A stretch of DNA of 64,000 bases. It comes from Camelimonas fluminis. GTDB lineage: Bacteria > Pseudomonadota > Alphaproteobacteria > Rhizobiales > Beijerinckiaceae. The position numbers and the translations under genes are program-made. Within the stretch, counting starts at the first letter, position 1, and each line of letters begins with the position of its first letter. Positions 1 through 8,903 of the stretch are shown here, one piece after another. Under the pieces are notes generated by a model. The model saw nothing but the letters and a program-made list of their open reading frames with translations, did not search any database and was not told the origin of the DNA. Location of the stretch: assembly GCF_014656355.1 (NCBI RefSeq), contig NZ_BNCG01000011.1:1-64000 (forward strand). Direction: 5' to 3'.

Positions 1-44
1 ACATCGACAGCCTCCTGCCGTGGAGCCATCAACGCAAGGTGTGA

Positions 45-1247
45 GCGGCACAGCGCTTACTGTTAACTCACACGGCTGATGGTCATGTCGCTTTGACGCA
101 GCGACTCAGCGATCCACGCTTCGCGCAGCCTGGTGCCGGCTATTATTGGCAGGTGAGCGGTCGCGATGGCGTCGTGCTGCAATCGGCGTCCCTCGAACCG
201 CAACAGCATTTTCCGCCCCCGGCGCCAGGTGCGGATCGGGAGCTTATCCGCTCGATCGAAGCCGGCCCGACCGGGGGGCCGATGATCGCATACGAGCGAC
301 CATGGGACACCGCTGCAAGCGGCTACGTGCTTCAGATCGGAGCCGACCAACGTATCGTCGATGATGTGCTGACGCATTTCAATCGGGCGCTGATCCTGTC
401 GCTCGGCACGCTGGCGTTCGCCCTGATCGGGGCCGGTGCATTACAGGCTTGGTTTGGCCTGCGTCCCATGCGCCGCCTGCGCGATGCATTGAGCGACATT
501 CGCGTGGGCAAGGCAGAAACCCTGCCCGGCGACTTTCCGTCCGAGGTTCGGCCGCTGGTCGACGATCTCAACGCTCTGATCGATGCCAATACCCAAATGG
601 TCCGCCGCGCGCGTACGCAGGCGGGCAACCTTGCGCATGGCCTCAAGACGCCCCTTGCGGTGCTCACAGACGAAGTGCGCCGGCTGCTCGCGAGAGGCGA
701 TACGGAGAGCGCCGCGGTCCTGACCCAGCAGACAGGGCTAATGCAACGTCAGATCGATTTCCAGCTTGCCCGCGCCCGCGCCGCCGCCAATGCCGGTCTG
801 CCCGGCGTCATCACACCGGTCGAACCCGCCTTTGCCTCGATCGTTGCGGCGATGCGGCGGCTATATGCGGATCGTGCGCTTACAATCACTCATTCGGCTG
901 AGTCGGGCCTCGTGACCGCCGTCGATCCCAACGACCTCGATGAGGTGGTCGCCAATCTGGTCGACAATGCCTGCAAGTGGGCACTTAGCACTGTCACGAT
1001 CACGGCCACACGCGAGGCGTCAGCGGGACAACTTCTTGTCACAATCGTCGATGACGGACCCGGCATCCCCCCCGACGCACTTAGCCGCGCTTTCGCGCCC
1101 GGAGAGCGCCTCGACGAAGCCAAGCCGGGCAGCGGGCTCGGCCTTGCGATCGTCCGTGATCTCGCCACGCTACATGGTGGCGCCATTGAGCTGTCCAATG
1201 GCAGCAACGGTGGCCTCCACGCGACATTGCGTCTTCCCGCCGCCTGA
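45..1247 (+). pseudogene. PhoQ-like sensor histidine kinase, 5' end broken or cut off
   Basis: This is a membrane sensor kinase of a two-component system. Counting from a TTG at 93, the visible protein has a YYWQ-containing periplasmic part (about 1-95), one membrane helix (about 97-119), a HAMP-like linker, the H-box AHGLKTPLAV with phospho-His182, an N-box (NLVDNACKW) and G-boxes DDGPGIPP and GSGLGLAI. Homologous sequence in the same frame continues upstream of the TTG to about 45 (ADGHVALTQRLSDPRF), but TGA at 42-44 interrupts it and the family's first membrane helix is absent. Coding-like residues in frame before this stop (IDSLLPW) and in another frame (PAVEPSTQGV) suggest a frameshift or nonsense change. 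Without TM1 the product is probably not a normal sensor. The partner response regulator would lie left of the window. An alternative is an intact gene that starts at the TTG. Confidence 0.6.
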
Positions 1248-1550
1248 CAAATGGACAAGAACATCGAACATGCGCCGAAGCACTCCGTTCCGAAGGGCGA
1301 ACTGATGCCACGGGGTCGTCAACGCATGCGGGCCTGCGAGAATGTCTTTCAGTGTCTGAAAGACAGTCGCCACGCATCGGCCTGCTGGGTGCGGCGCTTA
1401 TTCTCGCCGCTATGTCAGGAACGGTCCAGTTCAGCTCGGCGGTGAGATATGATTGCTGCGAGCCACCACATTGATCCAGAGCAATGTGTAAATACAAAGA
1501 TCGATCAGGTTGGAGCTGAAATCTGATAGTATCGGAGTCCCGTCCTGACG
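1248..1550. other. Gene-poor gap after the sensor kinase
   Basis: I see no protein with family features on either strand here. Short open frames exist on both strands but lack ribosome-binding sites and read like noise. Composition becomes more AT-rich towards 1480-1540. It may contain remnants of a decayed gene. Confidence 0.4.
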
Positions 1551-1820
1551 ATGCGCAGTCTGGAATTCGCAGTTCGTCCCAGATTGCTTGCCGTCTTCGG
1601 CGCATCGGCGAGCGAAGGCACTGTCGGCCCGATGATGCCACCGGCAAAACTCAACACGGGCTTTGCGCATATGGTGGCCGCACCGCTTCTGTTGCAATCC
1701 GGCGCGATTGCGACCGCACTGATCGCAGGAAAACAGATGGTGGCTATTTTAAATGAAGCAAACGTTGTCGATGCGCCTACGATCCGACTTCTCGGAGCTG
1801 GCATAAAAGAAGGCAAATGA
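1551..1820 (+). CDS. Hypothetical protein upstream of the acetamidase
   Basis: An 89-residue open frame that I do not recognise. It is rich in Ala, Gly and Leu, with one moderately hydrophobic stretch around residues 40-65 (APLLLQSGAIATALIAG) and no clear motif. Its stop codon lies 10 bp before the acetamidase start and overlaps that gene's ribosome-binding site, so if translated it would be coupled to it. It could equally be the tail of a degraded gene, since no good ribosome-binding site precedes its ATG. Low confidence. Confidence 0.3.
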   Translation: MRSLEFAVRPRLLAVFGASASEGTVGPMMPPAKLNTGFAHMVAAPLLLQSGAIATALIAGKQMVAILNEANVVDAPTIRLLGAGIKEGK

Positions 1821-1830
1821 GGAGAATATC

Positions 1831-3153
1831 ATGACTGATAATTCCGGCCTGTCGAATGCACCGATGCGCAGTGTGGTTGTCGATGGCTTCACCAACAGCG
1901 TGCTGGACCCTGCCGCACCAATGCTTGGCCCCGTGGAGAACGGTGGAACGATTATCGCCAACACTGCACCGGGCTGCTGGGGTCCAATGATCACGCCTCG
2001 TTTGCGTGGCGGTCACGAAGTAACCCAGCCGGTTTACGTCGCTGGCGCCGAACCCGGTGATGGGATTGCAATTCGAATCCGCGATATTACCGTCACGTCT
2101 ACAGCGACGGCGTCGGGCCACGATTCCTCGCCCGCCGGTTTCTGTCTCGGCGATCCCTACGTCGCTGCGCGGTGTCCGGTCTGCGACGAGATCTGGCCGG
2201 AAACACATATTGAAGGCATTGGGCAGGATGCGGTGAAGTGCAATCGCTGCGGCAAGGCGGTGAAGCCGTTCGAGATCGTCCATGGCTACACGGTCGTCTT
2301 CGATGACACCCGCCACGTCGGCGTGACCGTGTCACGGGATGCCGCCGAGAAAATCGCACGAAACGCCAAGCACTTTGCAGCGCTGCCCGACAAATCCGTG
2401 CAGCATTCGATTTTGACCTTCGCCCCTTCGGATATGGTCGGCGTCATGGTACGAATGCGACCGTTCCTCGGTCAGCTCGGAACGACCCCCTCTCATGCCA
2501 TCCCGGATTCCCACAATGCCGGTGATTTCGGCGCATTCCTGGTCGGGGCGCCGCATGCCTACGCCATGACGGCCGAGCAGCTTGCCGAGCACAAGACCGA
2601 CGGCCACATGGACATTGACGCCGTGCGCCCTGGTGCCATCCTGATCGCGCCCGTCAAGGTCAAGGGGGCGGGCGTCTATATGGGGGACATGCACGCCGCC
2701 CAGGGTGATGGCGAGATCGCCGGGCACACCATGGACGTGGCCGGCAGCGTGACGCTGCAAGTCGAGGTGGTGAAGAACTATCCGATCGATGGACCGGTCC
2801 TGTTTCCTCTGCTGGAAGACTTGCCGCTCCTGGCGCGTCCCTTCGATGCGCAGGAGCGGGCGCGGGCGGAGCGCCTGGCAAGGACGTGGGGCATGGATGA
2901 AGTCGAGGCGCTCGCGCCGATCTCGGTGGTCGGGACAGCCGCCAACATGAACGCCGCCATCGACAACGGCCTGGAGCGAGCCGCCAAATTGCTTGGGATG
3001 ACGGTTCCGGAGGTCCGCAACAGGGCCACAGTGAACGGCGCGATCGAAATCGGTCGTGCACCAGGCGTCATCCAGGTGACGTTCCTTGCGCCGCTGAGCA
3101 AGCTCGACGCTGTTGGACTTGGTGACTACGCGCGGGAGCAGTATAATTTATAG
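1831..3153 (+). CDS. Acetamidase/formamidase family protein
   Basis: Predicted cytoplasmic amidohydrolase of the FmdA/AmdA family, which releases ammonia from short aliphatic amides such as formamide or acetamide. The 440-residue protein has the family hallmarks: an early GCWGP element (about 48-52), a SHAIPDSHNAGDFG segment near the middle and the metal-site-like MGDMHAAQGDGE stretch. A strong GAGGAG ribosome-binding site lies 7 bp before the ATG. Oddity: residues 115-118 (CPVC) and 137-140 (CNRC) form a paired-Cys module like a zinc ribbon, which I think is confined to a subfamily. It sits in the low-GC segment with no linked amide transporter in view. The exact substrate is unknown. Confidence 0.85.
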   Translation: MTDNSGLSNAPMRSVVVDGFTNSVLDPAAPMLGPVENGGTIIANTAPGCWGPMITPRLRGGHEVTQPVYVAGAEPGDGIAIRIRDITVTSTATASGHDSSPAGFCLGDPYVAARCPVCDEIWPETHIEGIGQDAVKCNRCGKAVKPFEIVHGYTVVFDDTRHVGVTVSRDAAEKIARNAKHFAALPDKSVQHSILTFAPSDMVGVMVRMRPFLGQLGTTPSHAIPDSHNAGDFGAFLVGAPHAYAMTAEQLAEHKTDGHMDIDAVRPGAILIAPVKVKGAGVYMGDMHAAQGDGEIAGHTMDVAGSVTLQVEVVKNYPIDGPVLFPLLEDLPLLARPFDAQERARAERLARTWGMDEVEALAPISVVGTAANMNAAIDNGLERAAKLLGMTVPEVRNRATVNGAIEIGRAPGVIQVTFLAPLSKLDAVGLGDYAREQYNL

Positions 3154-3213
3154 ATCGCTCCATCGGTCCTGCGCCGGCTGACGCATCATCAAATGAAATC
3201 GCGGGTTCGTTGG

Positions 3214-3238
3214 GACAGGCTCTGATTCAGAGCCTGTC
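3214..3238. promoter_or_regulatory. Perfect 12-bp inverted repeat before the VIT1-family gene
   Basis: GACAGGCTCTGA and its exact reverse complement flank a single T, ending 23 bp before the ATG of the VIT-family transporter. It could be a terminator stem for the acetamidase (no T-run follows directly) or an operator for the metal transporter. Its position in the 5' leader favours a regulatory or mRNA-structure role, but this is inference. Confidence 0.45.
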
Positions 3239-3261
3239 GTTCGCTTTCTGGAGCATTGTCG

Positions 3262-3957
3262 ATGCGCGCCTTACACAAGGAAAATCATCTTATCGAGCGT
3301 ATTGGCTGGCTTCGCGCTGCGGTGCTAGGGGCCAATGACGGTCTAATCTCGACGTCGAGCCTTATCGTCGGCGTAGCGGCCGCATCCACGACCTCTCACG
3401 AGATTCTCGTGGCAGGTGTTGCAGGGCTGGTAGCCGGAGCAATGTCGATGGCGGCTGGCGAATATGTGTCGGTCAGCTCCCAGGCCGACACGGAAGAAGC
3501 CGATATGGCCCGGGAAAAGCATGAGTTGGCCACCCAGCCGGAAGCAGAGTTGGCCGAACTCGCCGCGATCTATGAGCAGCGCGGTGTGGCGCCGGATCTT
3601 GCACGCCAGGTCGCCGAGCAGATGATGGCGAAGGATGCGTTCGAAGCGCACGCCCGCGACGAACTCGGATTGGCCAGCCATGTGATGGCAAGGCCTGTCC
3701 AGGCGGCCTTCACATCGGCGGTGACCTTCGCCACGGGTGCTGCCTTGCCGCTGATCGTTGCGCTGATCGCGCCGGCTGGAACGGCCGCCTGGGCGGTATC
3801 TGTCGCTTGTCTGATTGGGCTCGCAGCGCTGGGATCGGTCGGCGCGCTCGCCGGCGGTGCGAGTGTCTGGAAGCCGACGATCCGGGTGGTGTTCTGGGGC
3901 GCCGTCGCCATGGCATCGACGGCTGTCATCGGCTCTCTTATTGGTCGGGCGATTTGA
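3262..3957 (+). CDS. VIT1/CCC1 family metal transporter
   Basis: Inner-membrane protein of the VIT1/CCC1 family, known for iron or manganese export or sequestration. The N-terminus has the family signature GWLRAAVLGANDGLIS, followed by a helix and AMSMAAGEYVSVSSQADTEEAD. A cytoplasmic acidic/Gln-rich region (about residues 75-135) is probably the metal-binding segment, and three more hydrophobic helices complete the protein (231 residues from the ATG at 3262). A TTG two codons upstream is possible but less likely. No ferritin-like domain is fused, so this is the short form. It stands alone after the acetamidase with a perfect inverted repeat in its leader. The transported metal cannot be told from sequence. 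Confidence 0.88.
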   Translation: MRALHKENHLIERIGWLRAAVLGANDGLISTSSLIVGVAAASTTSHEILVAGVAGLVAGAMSMAAGEYVSVSSQADTEEADMAREKHELATQPEAELAELAAIYEQRGVAPDLARQVAEQMMAKDAFEAHARDELGLASHVMARPVQAAFTSAVTFATGAALPLIVALIAPAGTAAWAVSVACLIGLAALGSVGALAGGASVWKPTIRVVFWGAVAMASTAVIGSLIGRAI

Positions 3958-4189
3958 TCGTGAATCGCCTGCCGCTCGACACGCCGATGCTGTAGGATGG
4001 CCTTCATCTGGAACCAGGCTTTCCGTTCGATAAACGATAGGCGCCTGCTTGAGTTCATTGCGACCCAATTTTTGCTTCTGAGCATGTCCGCTTACGAAGG
4101 CGGGACGACGAGTGTTCGCATGTCCATTCTGAATAGTGGATGTTTTGGCGCACCCGACACGATCGCTCAGTGAGTCATCGGGAAAAGAT
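3958..4189. other. Non-coding edge of the low-GC segment
   Basis: About 230 bp between the metal transporter and the tRNA-Leu with no supported gene. It is relatively AT-rich compared with the rest of the window. Confidence 0.4.
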
Positions 4190-4276
<87 letters not shown>

Positions 4277-4433
4277 ACATTGCCGCCGATTCTAGCCTAG
4301 GCTCTCAGCTCCTATGCTGCACCTAGCGCCAATTCGACGGTTTGACCACTCTTCGCTCCTGCCTCGCCAGCCCCTTGAAAATACGACACTTTCAACTCGC
4401 CGCGATTTTCTGTGGATTGATAGACAAACCCCT

Positions 4434-4472
4434 TTTTGAGTCGAGCGCGTCTACCAATTCCACCACAGGGGC
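4434..4472 (-). pseudogene. 5' half of a second tRNA-Leu, truncated at the anticodon loop
   Basis: The minus strand reads GCCCCTG-TG, then a Leu-type D-arm (GGAATTGGTAGACGC), then GCTCGACTCAAAA. This is a typical alphaproteobacterial tRNA-Leu(CAA) up to the end of the anticodon loop. The expected 3' anticodon strand (TCGAG), variable arm, T-arm and CCA are missing, and unrelated sequence follows. The acceptor differs from that of the intact neighbour, so this is not a simple duplicate. It is best explained as the native tRNA cut at its anticodon loop by an integration event. Confidence 0.7.
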
Positions 4473-4587
4473 GTTGGGCGCGGATCATACCGACGCGCCA
4501 TCTCAGGTCAACGCCCTGGTGGGGCGGTCTCCCGGCTCTGTCCACTGCCAAGCGTCGTGCGCCGTCGCCTGGCGGGGCGCCAGCGCG

Positions 4588-4911
4588 TCAGGAACCGGCC
4601 TGCACCTCTTCCACAGCCGCCGCCAGCAGGCGCTCCATGGTCTCACGGATCTCCGTCTCGCTGGTGGTCACGCCGCCAGCAGCAAGGTCGCCGCTCACCT
4701 TGCGGAACACGTCCTCCTCGCCGGCCTCCTCAAAGTCCGCCAGAATCACCGACCTGGCGTAATCGGCCGCCTCCTGGCCTGATTTGCCCAGCTTGCCGGC
4801 GGCCCATTCGCCCAACAGGCGGTTCCGACGCGCCATCGCCTTGAAACGCAGATCTTCATCAAGAACAAATTTGCGCTCAAAGGCTTCTTCGCGCTTGCTA
4901 AAGGACGTCAT
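4588..4911 (-). CDS. DUF1476 family protein (F1-ATPase inhibitor zeta-like)
   Basis: A 107-residue, mostly helical and charged protein of the DUF1476 family. In Paracoccus denitrificans the family member (zeta subunit) inhibits ATP hydrolysis by F1Fo-ATP synthase. Family features visible are the start MTSFSKREEAFERKF, the LRFKAMARRNRLLGEWAA block and the acidic VILADFEEAGEEDVFRKV block. The length matches the family. It is transcribed divergently from purC, a pairing I know from many Hyphomicrobiales. In-frame sequence upstream of this ATG is not conserved, so I use the ATG at 4911. Confidence 0.9.
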   Translation of the reverse strand: MTSFSKREEAFERKFVLDEDLRFKAMARRNRLLGEWAAGKLGKSGQEAADYARSVILADFEEAGEEDVFRKVSGDLAAGGVTTSETEIRETMERLLAAAVEEVQAGS

Positions 4912-5363
4912 GTAGAGAGCCCCGATTGGTGTTTCACACAAATTGAGCCTTTTATGTAGGAAGCGCGCCCAACGTTTGCCAGTGCCGCCCGGCGAAAGGC
5001 CGGCCTGCCCTCCCGGGGCCGCCTCCCATGACCTGCTTTCCGGCTCCGCCTCCCAGGGCGACGCCTCAGCCGCCATCCTTGATATTCCGCAACGGCGCCC
5101 CAAATAGGTGATCGTAAAAACTGTATGCAAACCAGATATTTCTGGACAATGCCTTGAAATAGCCGGAAGTGTCTGCCTTGAGCTCACCGGCAGGACAATG
5201 CGCCCGGCCAGCGCGTTAACTCACTCATTGTGCTTCCGCCCCCAATCGGCTAGGTTGCCCCGGCGGGTCGGATACCCAGAAAGCCCGCTGGCCGCGGACT
5301 TCATCCCTTCTCAAGGAGCGACGGCGGTCCCCTATGGATTTTCTTAAGACACGGTATACGCCG
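4912..5363. other. Divergent promoter region between the DUF1476 gene and purC
   Basis: About 450 bp without a supported gene. It must carry both divergent promoters. It becomes AT-richer around 5105-5165. I do not recognise a riboswitch or purine-regulator operator. Confidence 0.4.
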
Positions 5364-6131
5364 ATGAATCGTCGCCGTCGTATTTACGAAGGCAAGGCGA
5401 AGGTCCTCTATGAGGGTCCTGAACCTGGAACGCTTATCCAGCATTTCAAGGATGACGCCACAGCCTTCAACGCCAAAAAACATGAGGTGATTGACGGCAA
5501 GGGCGTGCTGAACAATCGCATCTCGGAATATATATTCCAGAACCTCAACGACATCGGCGTCCCGACCCACTTCATCAGGCGGCTCAACATGCGTGAGCAG
5601 CTGATCCGTGAGGTCGAGATCATTCCGCTCGAAGTCGTGGTGCGTAATGTTGCGGCAGGCTCCCTTGCCAAGCGCCTTGGCCTTGAGGAAGGCACCCAGC
5701 TGCCACGCTCGATCATCGAGTTCTATTACAAGAACGATGCGCTCGATGATCCGATGGTCTCCGAGGAGCACATCACGGCGTTCGGCTGGGCCAATCCTCA
5801 GGAAATCGACGACATCATGGCCCTGGCCATCCGCGTCAACGACTTCCTGTCCGGCCTGTTCCTCGGCGCCGGCATCCGCCTGATCGACTTCAAGATGGAG
5901 ACGGGCCGGATCTGGGAAGGCGACATGATGCGCATCGTCGTCGCTGACGAGATCTCGCCGGACTCCTGCCGTCTGTGGGACGTCAAGTCCGCCGACAAGC
6001 TCGACAAGGACCGGTTCCGCCGCGATATGGGCGGGCTGGTTGAGGCCTATCAGGAAGTGGCGCGTCGCCTTGGCATCCTCGGCGAGTCCGAGAACGCCCT
6101 GGCTGGCGGCCCGCGCCTGGTCCAGCCCTGA
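5364..6131 (+). CDS. purC: Phosphoribosylaminoimidazole-succinocarboxamide synthase
   Basis: Joins aspartate to CAIR in an ATP-dependent step to form SAICAR, in de novo purine synthesis (cytoplasm). The 255-residue protein matches the short alphaproteobacterial PurC form throughout: [19 protein letters not shown] at the start, [32 protein letters not shown], and the C-terminal [12 protein letters not shown] and [12 protein letters not shown] chose ATG 5364 because [13 protein letters not shown] is the conserved family start; an in-frame ATG at 5334 would add ten residues. It is followed by a strong terminator rather than purS, which lies 3.2 kb downstream. Confidence 0.96.
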   Translation: MNRRRRIYEGKAKVLYEGPEPGTLIQHFKDDATAFNAKKHEVIDGKGVLNNRISEYIFQNLNDIGVPTHFIRRLNMREQLIREVEIIPLEVVVRNVAAGSLAKRLGLEEGTQLPRSIIEFYYKNDALDDPMVSEEHITAFGWANPQEIDDIMALAIRVNDFLSGLFLGAGIRLIDFKMETGRIWEGDMMRIVVADEISPDSCRLWDVKSADKLDKDRFRRDMGGLVEAYQEVARRLGILGESENALAGGPRLVQP

Positions 6132-6186
6132 AGCTTTCGTGAGGATTGGGGGGACTTCGCCCCAATCTGAACAGAAATAGCGTTGA

Positions 6187-6214
6187 AACGGGTCCGGTTC
6201 GCCGGGCCCGTTTT
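6187..6214 (+). terminator. Rho-independent terminator after purC
   Basis: AACGGGTCCGG pairs with CCGGGCCCGTT (one G-T pair) around a TTCG tetraloop, followed by a T-run. It separates purC from the YqaA-like gene. Confidence 0.85.
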
Positions 6215-6416
6215 GCGTTTGGGGACGGAAAACGCCGGACGTGGCGCCGCGCCGGACCATGGCCGTCATTCATCATCCGGAAACCACGCGCTGGCACAGT
6301 GGATGGGCCGGGAATCGCAGTAAAAACCGGGGCCATGCAAAAAACGCCGGGCCAGATATCCGCGATCTCCAACAGGGCATTAGACCTCCGGCCAGCTGCT
6401 CAATAAGAAGGGCTCC

Positions 6417-6998
6417 ATGTTCAAACGGCTCTATGACTGGACCCTGAGCCTGGCCAACCGGCCAGGGGCAACCTGGGCGCTGGCCCTCGTGGCTTTCGCC
6501 GAGAGCTCGTTCTTTCCGATTCCGCCCGACGTCATGCTGGCCCCCATGGCCCTAGCGCGTCCGCGCAAGGCCTGGTTCTACGCCTTTGTCTGCACCGTCG
6601 CCTCGGTGTCCGGCGCCCTCCTCGGCTATGCAATCGGCTACCTGCTGTTCGATTCCCTTGGTCAGTGGGTCATCAATTTCTACGGCATGCAGGACGGCGT
6701 GGCGAAGTTCCGCGAATCCTACGCCGAGTATGGCCACTGGATCATCCTGCTGAAGGGCCTGACGCCGATCCCCTTCAAGCTTGTGACCATCATGTCCGGC
6801 TTCGCCGAATACAATCTGCTGTGGTTCGTGGTCCTGTGCATCATCACCCGCGGCCTGCGCTTCGCGCTGGTCGCAGGCGCCATGCGGCTTTTCGCCGAGC
6901 CGATCCGCCGCCTCATGGACCGCCACGCCGGCGTCATCGGCTTCGCCATCGTTTTCTTCATCATCGCCGGCTTCGCCGCCGCCAAGTTCCTGGTCTGA
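6417..6998 (+). CDS. YqaA family (DedA-like, VTT domain) membrane protein
   Basis: A 193-residue integral membrane protein of the SNARE-associated/VTT superfamily. Visible are an N-terminal ATWALALVAFAESSFFPIPPDVML segment (re-entrant helix plus Pro motif), a Gly-rich helix (GALLGYAIGYLLF), the GHWIILLKGLTPIPFKLVTIMSG motif and a terminal helix. DedA relatives act in lipid-carrier recycling and membrane-potential homeostasis, but the substrate here is unknown. AAGGG precedes the ATG. The dsbB gene begins 10 bp after the stop, so the two are probably co-transcribed. Confidence 0.9.
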   Translation: MFKRLYDWTLSLANRPGATWALALVAFAESSFFPIPPDVMLAPMALARPRKAWFYAFVCTVASVSGALLGYAIGYLLFDSLGQWVINFYGMQDGVAKFRESYAEYGHWIILLKGLTPIPFKLVTIMSGFAEYNLLWFVVLCIITRGLRFALVAGAMRLFAEPIRRLMDRHAGVIGFAIVFFIIAGFAAAKFLV

Positions 6999-7008
6999 GG
7001 AGGCCGTC

Positions 7009-7542
7009 ATGCTGGCCCGCATGTCCATATCCCGATGCGCGGCCCTCATCGTCATGGCGGTCGCCCTGGCGGTCATCGCCACCTTCCTCTTCTTCGAGCA
7101 CATCCTCGGCTACCTGCCTTGCCCGCTTTGCCTGCAGCAACGCCTGCCCTGGTATTTCGGCGCGCCGCTGGCGGCGCTGATCGCCGCTACGCCGGAGCCG
7201 CAGAAACGGCTTCGCGGCGTCGGCCTGCTGCTGCTCGCGCTCGTGTTCCTCATCAGCGCCGGGCTCGGGGCCTATCACGCCGGCGTGGAGTGGAAATTCT
7301 GGCCCGGCCCTCCGGGTTGCAGCGGCCAGGGCTCGCCGACGGACGCCGCCAACCTGTTGAACCAGTTGCAGTCAATCCGGATTGTCAGCTGCACCGACGC
7401 GGCCTGGCGCCTGTTCGGCCTGTCGATGGCTGGCTGGAACGTCCTGGTCTCGCTGGCTCTGACAGCAGTCGCCGGCGCCGGCGCCATGCGCGTCGCCCAG
7501 AGCCCTGGCGGGCGCCGCCATGCGCCGGAGACCGCGCCGTGA
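7009..7542 (+). CDS. dsbB: Disulfide bond formation protein B
   Basis: Inner-membrane quinone reductase that reoxidises the periplasmic thiol oxidase DsbA. The 177-residue protein has about four membrane helices, the CXXC-type pair Cys38-Pro-Leu-Cys41 on the first periplasmic face, and a second pair, Cys104 and Cys128, in the large periplasmic loop, as the family requires. A GAGGAGG ribosome-binding site overlaps the end of the preceding YqaA-like gene. Its stop overlaps a possible GTG start of the following exporter gene, implying an operon. No dsbA is in the window. Confidence 0.93.
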   Translation: MLARMSISRCAALIVMAVALAVIATFLFFEHILGYLPCPLCLQQRLPWYFGAPLAALIAATPEPQKRLRGVGLLLLALVFLISAGLGAYHAGVEWKFWPGPPGCSGQGSPTDAANLLNQLQSIRIVSCTDAAWRLFGLSMAGWNVLVSLALTAVAGAGAMRVAQSPGGRRHAPETAP

Positions 7543-8903
7543 AGCTGCGCCTGCGGGCCCCCGTCTCCCAGGATCCGGACGCCCGGATGAGCGAGATGCG
7601 CACGGCCGTGATCGGCGCGCTCGTCGTCATGCTCGGCCCGATCAGCATGTCGCTGTACACGCCGGCCATGCCGGCGATGGTGCACGCCTTCGACACCACG
7701 CCGGCGGCAATCAAGCTCACCCTCACCGTCTATTTCGTCGGCTTCGCCCTGGCCCAGCTGGTTTGCGGCCCCATGTCCGACGCCTATGGCCGCCGGCCGG
7801 TCGGCATCAGCTTTTTCACCATTTATCTCGCTGGCAGCGTGATCGCGGCGGCGGCGCCTTCCCTGTCCTGGCTGCTGGCCGGCCGCATTCTTCAGGGCAT
7901 TGGCGCGGCGGCGGGCATTTCCATGTCCCGCGCCATGGTGCGCGACCAGTACAGCGGCCAGCAGGCGGCCCGCATCCTCAACCTCATCGGGGTGATGCTG
8001 GCCATCGGCCCGGCGGTGTCGCCGACGCTTGGCGGCGTCATCCTGTCGACCATCGGCTGGCAGGCGATCTTCTTCGTCATGGTGCTCTATGGCTCGATCG
8101 CCATCTGGCTGATCGCTTTCGTCGCGCCCGAAACCAACCGCAACCGCGACCGGGCGCTGGCAAAGCCCGCCGCCGTGCTCGCCAGCTACCGCACCCTGTT
8201 CGCCAACCGCACCTTCGTCGCCACGTCGCTGCTCATCGCCATGTCGCCAGGCGGCCTCTACACCCTGGCGGCGATTCTGCCCTTCGTCATGATCGAGAAG
8301 GTGGGGTTGACGCCGACGCAGTTCGGCATGGGCATGCTGGCCCAGACCGGATCATTCATGACCGGCGCGGCTCTGGCCGGCGTGCTGCTCCGCCGCATGG
8401 ACGCCACCCGCCTCGTGCCGATCGGCCTGTCGCTGGTGGCGCTGTCCGGCCTCGGCTTCTGCATCGGCCTGCGCATCTGGCCGCCCTCGTTCATCTCGGT
8501 GATGGCCCCCACCGCGCTCTGGGCCTTTGGCAACGCCTTCATCATGCCAGGGGCGACCACGGCCGCGCTCGCGCCGTTCCCGCGCATCGCCGGCGCCGCC
8601 TCGGCCGTCACCGGCTTCATGCAGATCGGCGGCGGCCTTGCCGGCACGGCGGTGGCGGCGCTGCTGTTCCACGAGCCATTCAATTCGCTGCGGGTCATCA
8701 TGCCCGTGATGTCGGTGATCGCCATCTGCAGCTACGCTTGGCTGGTCTGGCGCGGCGGCGGCCTCGTCACCACGACGCCGACCGGCGAACCGCCGCGCAA
8801 GACGGAAATCGCGCCCGCCCGCACCGCCAGCGCGCGCCCGGACGACGCTGGCGATAATCACGGCGACGCCAACGACGGCCATGCCCGCAAGACGCTGCGT
8901 TGA
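7539..8903 (+). CDS. Bcr/CflA-type MFS drug exporter
   Basis: Twelve-helix major facilitator of the Bcr/CflA drug-resistance group, which pumps compounds out by proton antiport. Family marks: SLYTPAMPAM in helix 1, the loop motif GPMSDAYGRRPV between helices 2 and 3, the GRILQGIGAAAG segment of helix 4, and AIGPAVSPTLGG of helix 5 (the antiporter motif region). The C-terminal tail (about 60 residues) is polar and Thr/Arg-rich. I prefer GTG 7539 because GGAG lies 8 bp upstream and GTGA overlaps the dsbB stop; ATG 7587 (MSEMRTAVIG) is a good alternative. The in-frame open reading frame extends further upstream, but only as a shadow of dsbB. Confidence 0.88.
   Translation: MKLRLRAPVSQDPDARMSEMRTAVIGALVVMLGPISMSLYTPAMPAMVHAFDTTPAAIKLTLTVYFVGFALAQLVCGPMSDAYGRRPVGISFFTIYLAGSVIAAAAPSLSWLLAGRILQGIGAAAGISMSRAMVRDQYSGQQAARILNLIGVMLAIGPAVSPTLGGVILSTIGWQAIFFVMVLYGSIAIWLIAFVAPETNRNRDRALAKPAAVLASYRTLFANRTFVATSLLIAMSPGGLYTLAAILPFVMIEKVGLTPTQFGMGMLAQTGSFMTGAALAGVLLRRMDATRLVPIGLSLVALSGLGFCIGLRIWPPSFISVMAPTALWAFGNAFIMPGATTAALAPFPRIAGAASAVTGFMQIGGGLAGTAVAALLFHEPFNSLRVIMPVMSVIAICSYAWLVWRGGGLVTTTPTGEPPRKTEIAPARTASARPDDAGDNHGDANDGHARKTLR

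Noticed and set aside
4312-4551. 79-codon open frame across the half-tRNA
   Set aside because: It reads through the tRNA-Leu fragment (giving the typical GGIGRRARLK-like artefact). The downstream part (STENRGELKVSYFQGAGEAG) is intriguing but cannot be tied to a family.
7035-7538. N-terminal extension of the Bcr/CflA exporter by about 170 codons
   Set aside because: It overlaps dsbB in another frame and is Arg/Pro-rich nonsense; the real protein starts at 7539 or 7587.
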